A DNA stretch of 64,000 nt from Magnetofaba australis IT-1. GTDB taxonomy: Bacteria; Pseudomonadota; Magnetococcia; Magnetococcales; Magnetococcaceae. Below are positions 17,309 to 26,343 of this stretch, piece by piece. A program made the position numbers and the translations under genes. Each line of letters starts with the position of its first letter. Positions within the stretch are counted from its first letter, which is position 1. The notes below the pieces were generated by a model that saw only the letters and a program-made list of their open reading frames with translations, was not told where the DNA came from and searched no databases. The DNA is taken from assembly GCF_002109495.1 (NCBI RefSeq), contig NZ_LVJN01000019.1, forward strand, positions 496,001 to 560,000. Direction: 5' to 3'.

Positions 17309-20136
17309 CTACAATGGGCGGACCAGTCGCAAGCCGATCAGATCGAGCCAGTGGTTGGGCTTGAGCCAGTCGCGATTGGCGCAGCGCACATGGCGCGCTT
17401 CATTCTCCCAGGAGCCGCCGCGCAGCGCCTGATAGGCGGAGTCGGAGCTGTTATTGATGGGGTTGTCGCGCGGCGCGTGGGCATAGAAGTCCGCTTGATA
17501 GCGATCGGAGACCCACTCATAGACGTTGCCGCTCATGTCGTACAGACCCAACCCATTGGGTTGTTTGCGACCCACCGGGTGGGTGGCGCCGCTCTCATAG
17601 GGCGACTGTTTGAACCACGCTACAGATGTGGCGGGCAGGGGGCCGGACCAGGTCTGCTGCTTGCCGCCGCTGCGACAAGCGTACTCCCATTCGGCCTCGG
17701 TGGGCAGGCGGAACTGCTGGCCGGTTTTGGCGTTGAGCTTCTGAATAAACTCCTGGGCGTCCATCCAGGAGATGTTCTCCACTGGATAGAAGGGCCCCTG
17801 TTTGAACTTGGAGGGGTTGTTGCGCGACTCCATCACGCTCTCCCACTGCCCCTGAGTCACCTCATAACGCCCCATCCAGAAGCCGTTAACGCAGGTTTGA
17901 TGCACCGGGCGCTCGTCGGCCTCGCCCTGGGTGGAGCCCATCTGAAAGCAACCGCCGGGCACGCGCGCAAACTGCATGCCGGTGGAGGCTTCGGTCCAGA
18001 ACTGATCCATATCGCCCGCCGGAGCGGAGGGAACCAATGCGGCGCGATTGCTCTGTTGTTGTCTCGGCGTCGGCTTGGCTGCGGCGAAACCGAACTGGGC
18101 GCTCATCTGATGGCGCTCGGCGATGAGGCGCGCCTTGTTGCGCAGCAGATCGCGCCGTTGCGGGCGGTGGGCGCTCTTTTTGGCGATCTCCAGCAGGCGG
18201 CCGATGATCTGCTCAATGCCCGCCCGCGCGGCGGCGTTATCCGCCTGCTGGGCGAGAATGCGCTCATATTTTTCCAGCGCGTTGTCATCTTCTGGAGTGG
18301 TGAGGCGATCTTTGGCTAGGTTCGCCTGCGCCTGCGCCAGCAGCGCATCGAAGCGCTGCGGTGGCGCAGGCGCAGGCGGGGCGACGGGCGCGGCGGCGGG
18401 CGCGCTGGGGATGCCCGCCAATTGCCGATAGGCCACGGCGATGCGCGGGTCCCCCGGCAGAATGGAGGCGGCGGAGTCCAGATACTGCATTGCCTTGTCA
18501 CGATCGCTTTCGTTCTGCGCCAAGTCGCTCAGGCGCCCGACAATGCGCGCCAAACCCGACAGGGCGTCGGGGTTGTCGGGATCGGCGGCGAGAATCTGGC
18601 GATAGCGGAACAGCGCGTTGTGTTTCTCCGGCCGGGTGAGGCGATCCGCTTGCAGGTCGGCGTCGGCTTGACGCAGCAGCACGCTGATCCACGCCGGCGC
18701 TTTGGCGGGCGCGGCGGCGGCGGGTTGTTGCGGCGCGTTGGGCAGATCGATCTGTTCGGCGCGCTGGCGCAGAATCAGCGCGCGTTGCGGGTCCAGACTC
18801 TGTTTGGAGAGCAGCAGCAGGCGCGCTTTGACCCGCTCAATGCCCGCAATAGCTTGCGCGTTGCCGGGGTCCCGCTCCAGCGCCTGGTGGAAGCGCTGAA
18901 GGGCGTTCTCCTGCGGCGGCTGGGTGAGGCGATCGCGCATCAGCAGCGATTCGGCCTGGGTCAACAGGGCGCTGGTGCGGGGATCGGCGGGGGCCGTAGC
19001 GGCGGGCGGCTCCTGCTCGACCGGTTCGCCCTCATCATCGGGCATGGGCGGTGCGGCGGCCATCTCATCGTCGCGCAGCGCATCCGGGGCCACGGCGGTG
19101 AGCGCCTCCACCATGCGCGCGCGTTGTCGCAGTTGCCCCGCACGGCTGGGCGAGCCGGTGGCGTCGGCCAGGGCCAGCAGACGATTTTTTACCCGGGTGA
19201 GGCCATCCAGGGCGCGGGGGTTGCCCGGGTCGAGGCGCAGCGCCTCTTCATAGCGCGATACGGCGTTATCGTTGGCCGGTTGGGTCAAATAGTCCTGTTG
19301 CAGCATGCTCTCCGCCTGCTCCAGGAGCGTGGTGACCGGATCCGCCGCCTCCGCTTGCGCGGCGTCCGCCATGCGGGGGGCGTCGTTTGTTGGCGCGGCG
19401 GGCGGGGCGTAGCGCTGTTTGGCGGCCTCTTCCAGGCCGGGGTAGGCGGCGGAGATGAAACGCGCGCTCTGGCGTAGCGCGCGCGCCTCGCGCGGGCCCA
19501 CGCCGGGGCGACCAGCCAGGGCGTTCAACTGCGCAATAATCTGGCCGAGACCCTGACGGGCGGCGATGTTGGTGGGGTCGATAGCCAACACCTGACGGTA
19601 CCGATACAGCGCGTTGCGCTCCATGGGGCGGGTGAGGCGATTGTTGGCCTGATTGGCCTGCGCTTGTTGCAGCAGATCATCAATGCGCGCCTGCTTGGCG
19701 CGGGCCAGTTGATCGGGGTAGCGCGCATCCACCAGATCGCGTGTATTGGCCACGGTGTCGCTGGTGGGTAGGGCGGCTTGAGCGTTGAGAACGTGGCGAA
19801 TGGCGCTCTGGGCGTCGCCGACGTCCAGCGCTTCGCGACTGCGTCGGGTGAGGTCTTCGGCGATCTCCTGCAGCAGGCTGTGGGCGCCTTCGTGGTCAGG
19901 AGCGGCGTCGAGAATAGCGCGCAATTTCACCAGGGCGTTATCACCGGGGGGGTGGTGAAACGATCTCCGTTGACGTCTTTACGCGCCGCTTGAAACAGAT
20001 CGGCGATTTGCGCCGCAGTGAGCGATTGGGCCTTGGTCTGGGCGGGCAGTGCGAGACAGAAAATAAGAAAAATAACGACTTGCCAACCGCGCCAGCGGCG
20101 CGTGGCGAAAATGGCGAAGGGACGACACATGGGCAT
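17309..20136 (-). CDS. Exported repeat protein with SUMF1-fold C-terminus; frameshifted in a G7 tract
   Basis: The main open frame (17309-19930, 873 residues) starts in mid-repeat. The missing N-terminus lies in another frame from ATG 20136: a signal sequence (VVIFLIFCLALPAQTKA) then QIADLFQAARKDVNGDRFTTP. Adding one base to the seven-G run at 19946-19952 joins both parts as DRFTTPPGDNALVKLRAIL, matching five later copies (for example DRLTTPEDDNALEKYERIL). The protein has six such TPR-like modules, then a C-terminal SUMF1/formylglycine-generating-enzyme fold (ARVPGGCFQMGSTQGEADER, RLPTEAEWEYACRSGG, GLYDMSGNVYEWVSDRY, ALRGGSWENEARHVRCANRD). The paired active-site cysteines of true FGE enzymes are not visible after GGSW, so it is probably non-catalytic. 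The frameshift may be real, phase-variable, or a sequencing error. Confidence 0.8.
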
Positions 20137-20265
20137 GAATAAGCGACCTCTTCCGTGATGGGGGCGCGGCAAAATCCTGGGGCGATTTTGCGACTCGAGG
20201 CAGGCTCATGCAAGGTGGGAAATCGAAAACCGACGCCGCAGGCGTCTCTACGGCAGCGCAACGAA

Positions 20266-20291
20266 CTGCGGCGCCGATGTCGGCGCCGCAG
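20266..20291 (-). terminator. GC-rich hairpin, possible terminator of the 69-residue gene
   Basis: A perfect 12-bp stem (20266-20277 with 20280-20291) and a two-base gap, about 50 bases after the stop of the small minus-strand gene. There is no long T tract on either side, so it could also be a stabilising hairpin. It separates the small gene from the SUMF1-type gene. Confidence 0.45.
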
Positions 20292-20341
20292 CATAATAGA
20301 GAGGAATTTCGCAGGAAAAGCGTGCGTGACGCGCGGAAACG

Positions 20342-20551
20342 TTATGCGCGCACGCTACGGGCTAAATCGGAGATGGCGACTTGATAGGCCACGGAGTCGC
20401 GACGGGCGGCGGCCTCCACTTTGGCGTCGGCGCGTTCGCCGTAGTGCTTGAGCAGGTCGCTTTGCACGGCTTTGGAGTTGGCTTGGGCGCTCTGTTTGAG
20501 CTGCGCGGTGGCCAGATTCGCCGCGCTGTAAGTCAGTTGGCGCACGGACAT
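20342..20551 (-). CDS. Small Ala/Gln-rich protein of unknown function (69 residues)
   Basis: Starts MSVRQLTYSAANLATAQLK and ends ISDLARSVRA; no signal sequence, membrane segment or cysteine. The composition (Ala, Gln, Ser, Lys) suggests a helical protein. ATG 20551 was chosen because AAAGGAG lies at ideal distance upstream; the frame is open for a further 85 codons, but without a ribosome site and with unlike composition. A hairpin follows the stop. It is transcribed away from the TMTC-like gene. No family recognised. Confidence 0.65.
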   Translation of the reverse strand: MSVRQLTYSAANLATAQLKQSAQANSKAVQSDLLKHYGERADAKVEAAARRDSVAYQVAISDLARSVRA

Positions 20552-20892
20552 GGATCGCTCCTTTCGTTCGTATGCGCAGCGGGCGTCATACGGCGAATAG
20601 CTGCGCTTCGCCAGAGGCGAAACGCGACGAAACAGCATCCATGCAGTGGGGGAAGAACCGGCCCAGGCGCGGAACTCTGCGCTGGGACGCCTTGCGATTG
20701 CGCACGTTCCTGAATGCTGAATCGCAGGCGTTATGTTCATCAGTTTTACGTGAAATGAGATAAAAATGCAATGCTTTTCAACGTTGTTGGGAAGACCCTG
20801 TGCCATTGGCGTCGAACACGGTTATTCTGCCCGCTGGCGCCCTGTTGAAGCGATGCTGTGGCGCATGTCCTTTGGTCACCAGGAGAGTCCGC
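20552..20892. other. Divergent intergenic region
   Basis: 340 bases between the small minus-strand gene and the TMTC-like gene. It must hold both promoters, but no box pair is convincing by eye. The ribosome site AGGAGAG at its right edge sets the start of the downstream gene. Confidence 0.4.
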
Positions 20893-22758
20893 ATGCAGGC
20901 GTCAGCGCCCGAATCATCCACCACGACCGCATCCGCGCCTCCCGCGCGCTCTGAGGCCTTCAATCAGCGCTTGATCGCCTATGGTTTGCTGCTGTTTAGC
21001 GTGCTGCTCTACGCCAAAGTGACGCAGTTTGGTCTGATCAACTATGACGATCACCACTACATCACCTACAACCAATCGGTTCAGGATGGCTTTACGCTCA
21101 AGGCGTTGTGGCGGGCTCTGACCAGCGATATGGGGCTGGGGCACTGGATGCCGGCATTGTGGATCAGCTACATGCTGGATGCGGAGATCTACGGCGAGTT
21201 TTTGGTCCAAGGCGCGCATTTGACCAACATCCTGTTGCACGCGGCCAACGTCTATCTGCTCTATTTCTGGCTGCAGCGCGCCACCGGACGCACCGGTTGG
21301 GCGGCGACGGCTGCGCTAATCTTCGCCGCGCATCCTCAGCATGTGGAGGCGGTGGTGTGGGTCACCGAGCGCAAGGAGGTGCTCAGCGCCCTGTTTGGTC
21401 TGGGCAGTCTGCTGGCCTACTGGCGCGCGCATCAGGAGAGCGGGCGCAGCGCTCGGCGATGGCGACTGTTCTCGCTGGGGTTGTTCGCCTTCAGTCTGAT
21501 GTCGCAGCCCAAGTGGATCACGTTGCCGTTTCTGTTGGTGCTGGTGGATCTGTGGCCTGGCGGGCGGCCGCTCTCCTGGGCGCTGTTGCGCGACAAAATC
21601 CCGTTTTTTGGGGTGATGATTCTGTCGGCGGCGGTGACTCTGTTGGTGGCGACGGAGACCGCCACCGGCTTGGCCAGCCTGGAGCAGATCCCCTTAAGCA
21701 TGCGTCTGTGGCATGTGACGGTTTCGTATAAAGAGTACCTGCTGATGGCGTTCTATCCGGCTGATCTGGCCGGATTCTACTCTTATCCCATGGCGGGGCA
21801 TCCCTTCTCGGAGCGCATCGCCAGCGCGCTGTTGCTGCTGGGCGTCACCGGCGTAGCGCTGTGGCGGTGGCGCGTCAATCCGTGGCTGCTGGTGGGGTGG
21901 CTGTGGTTTTTGGGCTCGCTGTTTCCGGTTTCCGGCATCGCCCAGATCGGCGCCCAGGGCATGGCCGACCGCTTTACCTACCTGCCGCACATGGGACTCT
22001 TCATCGCCGTGGTCTGGCAGGCGGGGTGGTGGTTGTCGCGTTGGCGCGTCAATCTGCGCGCGCAGGCGGCGATTGCGTTGGCGGCGGCCCTGCTGTATGG
22101 CGCCAATGCGTTCGTCTACATGGGCCAGTGGCGCGACAGCATCACCTTGTGGAACAGCGCGATTCAGGCCCGTGGCGAACACTACTTTGTGAACGGTTTG
22201 TTGGCGCGGGCCTATTGGGGCGAAGGCGATGTGGTGATGGCGGGCAAAATGTTCGAAAAGGCGTTGGCCGAACAACCCAACGATCTGCAGTATCGCCTGG
22301 GCGCGGCGGACATGCTGCTGCTGCAGGGGCGGGTTCTGAGCGCGTTGTCTTACCTATATGATGCGCAAAGAGTTTTTCCCGATAACGCTAGAGTGCTGCT
22401 GCGTCTGGGGTTGACGTTGATGCGCAATGCGCAGTTCGCTGAGGCGGCGCCGGTGTTGGCGCAGGTGCGGGAGGGCAAGGTGGAGTGGGATCCCACGGCG
22501 CGCCTGAAACAGGATGGCATGATCCGCGAAGCGGCGTTCAATCAGGCGGTGGCGCTGGTCAAGTTGGGGCGCGTGGACGAGGCCGCTGAAGCGTTCAATA
22601 TCGGCTTTGAAGAGGAGCGTGAGAGCAAACAGGTTTCGCGCTGCCGGTTTGTGGATTTTCTGCGCCAGCAGCCGGAAGGCGCAGCGCAGAGCGTGCAAGC
22701 GACCTGGACGCGCTGGTGTGCGGGGCGGGATCTGAGCGACCCCGCCGCAGCGGAGTGA
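20893..22758 (+). CDS. TMTC-like polytopic membrane glycosyltransferase with C-terminal TPRs
   Basis: A 621-residue protein with about ten membrane helices and C-terminal tetratricopeptide units (MFEKALAEQPNDLQYRLGAA, VFPDNARVLLRLGLTLMRNA). Features shared with the TMTC/DUF1736 type of GT-C glycosyltransferases: an Asp-Asp motif in the first loop (INYDDHHYITYN), HPQHVEAVVWVTERKEVLSA, and MADRFTYLPHMGLF. Such enzymes use lipid-linked sugars on the periplasmic side; substrate and target are unknown here. ATG 20893 follows AGGAGAG at good distance; the frame is open 31 codons upstream but lacks a ribosome site. Its stop is one base from the end of the convergent nth. Confidence 0.75.
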   Translation: MQASAPESSTTTASAPPARSEAFNQRLIAYGLLLFSVLLYAKVTQFGLINYDDHHYITYNQSVQDGFTLKALWRALTSDMGLGHWMPALWISYMLDAEIYGEFLVQGAHLTNILLHAANVYLLYFWLQRATGRTGWAATAALIFAAHPQHVEAVVWVTERKEVLSALFGLGSLLAYWRAHQESGRSARRWRLFSLGLFAFSLMSQPKWITLPFLLVLVDLWPGGRPLSWALLRDKIPFFGVMILSAAVTLLVATETATGLASLEQIPLSMRLWHVTVSYKEYLLMAFYPADLAGFYSYPMAGHPFSERIASALLLLGVTGVALWRWRVNPWLLVGWLWFLGSLFPVSGIAQIGAQGMADRFTYLPHMGLFIAVVWQAGWWLSRWRVNLRAQAAIALAAALLYGANAFVYMGQWRDSITLWNSAIQARGEHYFVNGLLARAYWGEGDVVMAGKMFEKALAEQPNDLQYRLGAADMLLLQGRVLSALSYLYDAQRVFPDNARVLLRLGLTLMRNAQFAEAAPVLAQVREGKVEWDPTARLKQDGMIREAAFNQAVALVKLGRVDEAAEAFNIGFEEERESKQVSRCRFVDFLRQQPEGAAQSVQATWTRWCAGRDLSDPAAAE

Positions 22759-22759
22759 T

Positions 22760-23476
22760 TTAGGTCTTTTTTGTGGCTTTGGCCGCGCGCTTGGCGCGGG
22801 ACGTCTGAGACGCAGCGGCGGGCTTGGCCGCCTTTTGGCGCTTTTTGAACTCATCGCACCAGGCGGTGATATCGCACGCGTCGCACTGCGGCGCGCGCGC
22901 CTTGCATACATAACGCCCGTGCAGAATCAGGTGGTGGTGGGCGTGCAGGGCGTGTTCCGGCGGCACGATCTTGAGCAACTGCTGCTCGGTGGCGTCGGGG
23001 GTTTTAGCGTGGGCCAGCCCGGTGCGGTTGGCGACGCGAAACACATGGGTGTCCACCGCCAGGGTGGGGTGGCCGAAGCCGACGTTCATCACCACATTGG
23101 CGGTTTTACGCCCCACCCCGGGCAGCCGTTGCAACGCCTCCAGGTCCTCCGGCACTTCGCCGCCAAATTCGTCGATCAACATCTGCGACAGGGCGTAGAT
23201 GTTCTTGGCTTTGTTGTTAAACAGGCCGATGGTGCGAATCTTCTGCTTGATCCCCTCCACCCCCAACGCCACCATCTTCTGCGGCGTGGGCGCTGCGGCG
23301 AACAGTCCCGGGGTGGCCTTGTTGACCCCCACATCGGTGGCCTGGGCCGACAGCGCCACCGCCACCACCAGCTCAAACGGATTGCGAAAATCCAGTTCGC
23401 TCTTGGGGTTGGGGTTGTTGGCCGCCAGGGCGTCAAACAGCGCCTGGATATCCGGTTTACTCTTCTTGCGCGGCAT
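22760..23476 (-). CDS. nth: Endonuclease III (DNA glycosylase/AP lyase)
   Basis: Base-excision-repair enzyme that removes oxidised pyrimidines and cleaves abasic sites. The product (238 residues from ATG 23476; ATG 23488 is an in-frame alternative) has SAQATDVGVNKAT, the helix-hairpin-helix LPGVGRKTANVVMN with the catalytic Lys, the catalytic Asp in AVDTHVFRVANRTGL, and a [4Fe-4S] site spaced C-x6-C-x2-C-x5-C (VCKARAPQCDACDITAWC). A Lys/Ala-rich tail of about 25 residues extends beyond the usual end. Convergent with the TMTC-like gene with a one-base gap. Confidence 0.95.
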   Translation of the reverse strand: MPRKKSKPDIQALFDALAANNPNPKSELDFRNPFELVVAVALSAQATDVGVNKATPGLFAAAPTPQKMVALGVEGIKQKIRTIGLFNNKAKNIYALSQMLIDEFGGEVPEDLEALQRLPGVGRKTANVVMNVGFGHPTLAVDTHVFRVANRTGLAHAKTPDATEQQLLKIVPPEHALHAHHHLILHGRYVCKARAPQCDACDITAWCDEFKKRQKAAKPAAASQTSRAKRAAKATKKT

Positions 23477-23583
23477 GGCGAATCTCATCTTCTCGGTTCA
23501 CGATTCAGCGCGCCTTGGGGGCGTCGCGTGGGGCTGGTATAACAGATTTTGATATTTTCAAACACCATTTGGAGTTCTTGATC

Positions 23584-25620
23584 ATGTCCCCAGTTACGCA
23601 TCAGAGCGTCTGTCCGCTGGACTGCCCCGGGGCCTGCGCCCTGCGCGTGCAAACCGGCGCAGATGGCCAAATCACCAAAATTTCAGGCGACCCCGACCAT
23701 CCGTTCACCCAAGGAGTGATCTGCGGCAAGGTCTCCCGCTACAGCGAGATTCAGCATGGCCCGCGCATTCTGCAGCCCATGCGCCGCAACGGCCCCAAAG
23801 GGGTGGCGGATTTCGTCCCCATCTCCTGGGACGAGGCGTTGGATCGCATCGCCGAGGGCTGGGGGCGGCGCATCGAGCAGCACGGCGCGCAGACCATCTG
23901 GGCGCACTGGTATGGCGGCACCATGGGCGTGGTGCAACGCTCGGCGGTGGAGCGTCTGGTCCATCGCGGCGGTTTTTCGCGCATGCGCAAAACCCTCTGC
24001 TTCGCCATCGCTGCGGCGGGCTGGAGCGCCGGGGTGGGGCGCGGTCTCGGCCCCTCTGCGGAGGATCTGGCCGAGCAGAGCGACCTGATCATTCTGTGGG
24101 GCATCAACGCGGTCTCCACCCACATCAATCTCATGGGCTTTGTCAAACGGGCGCGGGCGCGGGGCGCGCGGCTGATCGTGGTGGACCCCTACCGCACCCG
24201 CACCGCCAAACTGGCCGACTGGCACATTCAGCCGCGTCCGGGAACCGATGGCGCGCTGGCGCGGGCGCTGATGGGGGTGATGCTGCGCGAGGGGCTGGCC
24301 GACCGCGACTATCTGGCGCAGTTGACCGACTTCGATGACGCCGTGGACGCCCACATGCAAGCGGCCACGGCACAATGGGCGGAAGCGATCACCGGCGTTC
24401 CGGCGGCGGATATCGACGCCTTTGCGCGCGAATATGCGGCGGCGTCCGCGCCGTATATCCGCATTGGCATCGGCATGACGCGGCAGAACAACGGCGCGGT
24501 CAACCTGCATGCGGTGTCGTGTCTGCCTGCGCTGGTCGGGGCGTGGAAAAAACGCGGCGGCGGCGCGCTGCTGGAGACCGGCGACGCCTTCAAAGCGCTC
24601 AATCTGGATGCGGCGCGCGGCGCGCAGTGGATCGACCATGAGACCCGCGTGCTGGATATGTCGCAGATCAGCCGCATTCTCACCGACGAGAGCCTGGAGA
24701 CGCCCATCACCGGCCTGCTGGTGATGCACAGCAATCCGGTGGGCTCCTGCCCAGACTCCAGCAAGACCATTCGCGGTCTGTGTCGCGACGATCTGTTCAC
24801 CGTGGTGCATGAGCAGGTGATGAGCGACACCGCGCGCTTTGCCGATATTCTGCTGCCCGCCACCACCTTCCTGGAGCATGACGACCTGTATAAATCCTAT
24901 GGGCAGTACACCGTGCAAAGCTCGGATGTGGTTGTTCCGCCTAGCGGCGAGGCGCTCTCCAATCACGACTTCATCAATCGGCTGGCGCAGCGGATGGGCT
25001 GGGATGAGCCCGGCTTCCAGATGGACGCCAAGCAGATGCGCGCGCAGATGTTGGCCGATAGCGGCCTGCCGCCGCTGGAAGCGTGGCCGCAGCCGTGGTT
25101 GGATATGACCCCGGACGAGGAGGCGCGCCACTTCCGCAACGGTTTTGGCCACGCCGATGGGCGTTTCCGCTTCAAGCCGGATTGGGGCGATGCCGCGATG
25201 CCCGCCATGCCTGATCACTGGGCGGTGAACCGGCGCGATGATGCGCAATCGGCGCAATATCCGCTGGACTTCATGACCCCGCCGGCCCATGAGGTGCTCA
25301 ACACCACCTTCACCGCCTCGCAGAAGGCGCGTGACAAGCGCGGCAAACCAACGCTGTTGCTGCATCCCGATGACGCGGCCGCGCGGGGTATCGTCGATGG
25401 CGAGCGGGTGGTGGCCTACAACGCTTTGGCGCATCTGGTGTTCATTGCCAAGATCAGCGATGTGGTTCGGCCCGGGTTATGTTTGACCGAGACCAACTAT
25501 GCGGGGGAGGAGTTCGAGCAGGGGGTGGGCCCCAATGCGCTCTCCCATGCCGACCCGGTGGTTCCGGCGGGTGGTCCGGCGTTTCATGACAATCGCGTCG
25601 AGGTAGCGAAAGCTTCGTAG
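23584..25620 (+). CDS. Molybdopterin-dependent oxidoreductase, DMSO-reductase superfamily
   Basis: A 678-residue cytoplasmic oxidoreductase: no Tat signal is seen. An N-terminal [4Fe-4S] site is formed by Cys10, 14, 18 and 47 (SVCPLDCPGACAL, VICGKVSRY). Molybdopterin domains follow (FVPISWDEALDRIAEGW, SDLIILWGINAVSTHINLMG, RARGARLIVVDPYRTRTAKL) and a C-terminal molydop-binding domain (PTLLLHPDDAAARGIVDGER). It resembles the stand-alone formate-dehydrogenase-like/BisC-like group often annotated only as molybdopterin oxidoreductase; substrate unknown. ATG 23584 follows GGAG at good distance; a TTG start further upstream is unlikely. No partner electron-transfer subunit is nearby. Confidence 0.87.
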   Translation: MSPVTHQSVCPLDCPGACALRVQTGADGQITKISGDPDHPFTQGVICGKVSRYSEIQHGPRILQPMRRNGPKGVADFVPISWDEALDRIAEGWGRRIEQHGAQTIWAHWYGGTMGVVQRSAVERLVHRGGFSRMRKTLCFAIAAAGWSAGVGRGLGPSAEDLAEQSDLIILWGINAVSTHINLMGFVKRARARGARLIVVDPYRTRTAKLADWHIQPRPGTDGALARALMGVMLREGLADRDYLAQLTDFDDAVDAHMQAATAQWAEAITGVPAADIDAFAREYAAASAPYIRIGIGMTRQNNGAVNLHAVSCLPALVGAWKKRGGGALLETGDAFKALNLDAARGAQWIDHETRVLDMSQISRILTDESLETPITGLLVMHSNPVGSCPDSSKTIRGLCRDDLFTVVHEQVMSDTARFADILLPATTFLEHDDLYKSYGQYTVQSSDVVVPPSGEALSNHDFINRLAQRMGWDEPGFQMDAKQMRAQMLADSGLPPLEAWPQPWLDMTPDEEARHFRNGFGHADGRFRFKPDWGDAAMPAMPDHWAVNRRDDAQSAQYPLDFMTPPAHEVLNTTFTASQKARDKRGKPTLLLHPDDAAARGIVDGERVVAYNALAHLVFIAKISDVVRPGLCLTETNYAGEEFEQGVGPNALSHADPVVPAGGPAFHDNRVEVAKAS

Positions 25621-25635
25621 GGCGAGGGGAAGAGT

Positions 25636-25725
25636 TAAGATATTGAGGGCTGCGCCCTCAAACTCCCCTAACACCGTGGGGCGCTGCCCCACGCCCCGCT
25701 GGGGGCGCGGCCCCCAGACCCCGGA
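25636..25725 (-). repeat. Dispersed palindromic repeat, module A (reverse)
   Basis: Three short GC hairpins in a row (GAGGGC...GCCCTC, GGGGCG...TGCCCC, CTGGGGGC...GCCCCCAG). Read on the minus strand it matches the plus-strand element at 42194-42284, including the ending CCCTCAATATCTT. Part of a family with copies at three places in this window. Confidence 0.75.
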
Positions 25726-25820
25726 AAATCGCGCCAATAAATGTCCCGATTTTCCACCTTTACTTCGTGCCTGCGCAATAAAATTGGAGATTGATCAAAA
25801 CTGTGTCCCGCTCGGAGTAA

Positions 25821-25949
25821 AACTAACGAGGGTCCAGGGAAATCATTTCCCTGGCGGGTCACGGGCAGAGCCCGTGCGGGTCCAGGGCAGCGCCCTGGCG
25901 GGTTGAGGGCGGAGCCATCATGGGGTCTGGGGCGAAGCCCCAGTCTCTT
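25821..25949 (+). repeat. Dispersed palindromic repeat, module B
   Basis: A chain of GGGTC-linked hairpins (CCAGGGAAATCATTTCCCTGG, then AGGGC...GCCCT types, ending CTGGGGCGAAGCCCCAG). It is closely similar to 56857-56964, down to the flanking AACTAACG and terminal TCTCTT. Its right end forms the last codons and stop of the VanZ-like gene. Confidence 0.78.
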
Positions 25950-26343
25950 TCAACTTGCCATATTTTTTAAGCGCCCAAACCGCCAAGATGGCCCCCGCCA
26001 CATCGGCGAGCCAGTCCCAGATGTCGGCGTAGCGGCTTGGGACAAAGGTTTGATGCCACTCGTCGCTGGCGCCATAGAGGGCGGCGTAGAGCGCGCCCCA
26101 CCATTCGGGTCGCGTCAGAGCGGTGAACAGATGCCGCGCACAGAGGGCGGCGCTGATCGCCAGCAGGGCGTAGATGCTGGCGTGAATCGCCTTGTCGATG
26201 TGGGGAATCGGCGGCATCGGCGCGGTGATGGGGCCGCTGGAGAGATGAAAAATCACCCCGCTCAACAGAGCGGTGATGAGCAACCAGAACAGGCCGCGCA
26301 GCGGTGAGGAGAGGCGCAGTGGGGGAGACTCAGACGGTGACAT
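25918..26343 (-). CDS. VanZ-like membrane protein
   Basis: A 141-residue protein with about four membrane helices and the VanZ-family pattern: first helix GLFWLLITALLSGVIFHLSS, then HIDKAIHASIYALLAISAAL, ALYGASDEWHQTFVPSRYAD and WLADVAGAILAVWALKKYG. VanZ relatives are linked to envelope stress and glycopeptide tolerance, but most have no known role. The last eight residues (TGASPQTP) and the stop are written by the dispersed repeat at 25821-25949. ATG 26343 is the first suitable start; it places the start inside the 5' end of the divergent nagZ, so one of the two starts may be further inside its gene. Confidence 0.78.
   Translation of the reverse strand: MSPSESPPLRLSSPLRGLFWLLITALLSGVIFHLSSGPITAPMPPIPHIDKAIHASIYALLAISAALCARHLFTALTRPEWWGALYAALYGASDEWHQTFVPSRYADIWDWLADVAGAILAVWALKKYGKLKETGASPQTP

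Noticed and set aside
17309-18003. Active formylglycine-generating enzyme
   Set aside because: The active-site cysteine pair is not visible and no sulfatase gene is nearby, so the fold name is used without the enzyme role.
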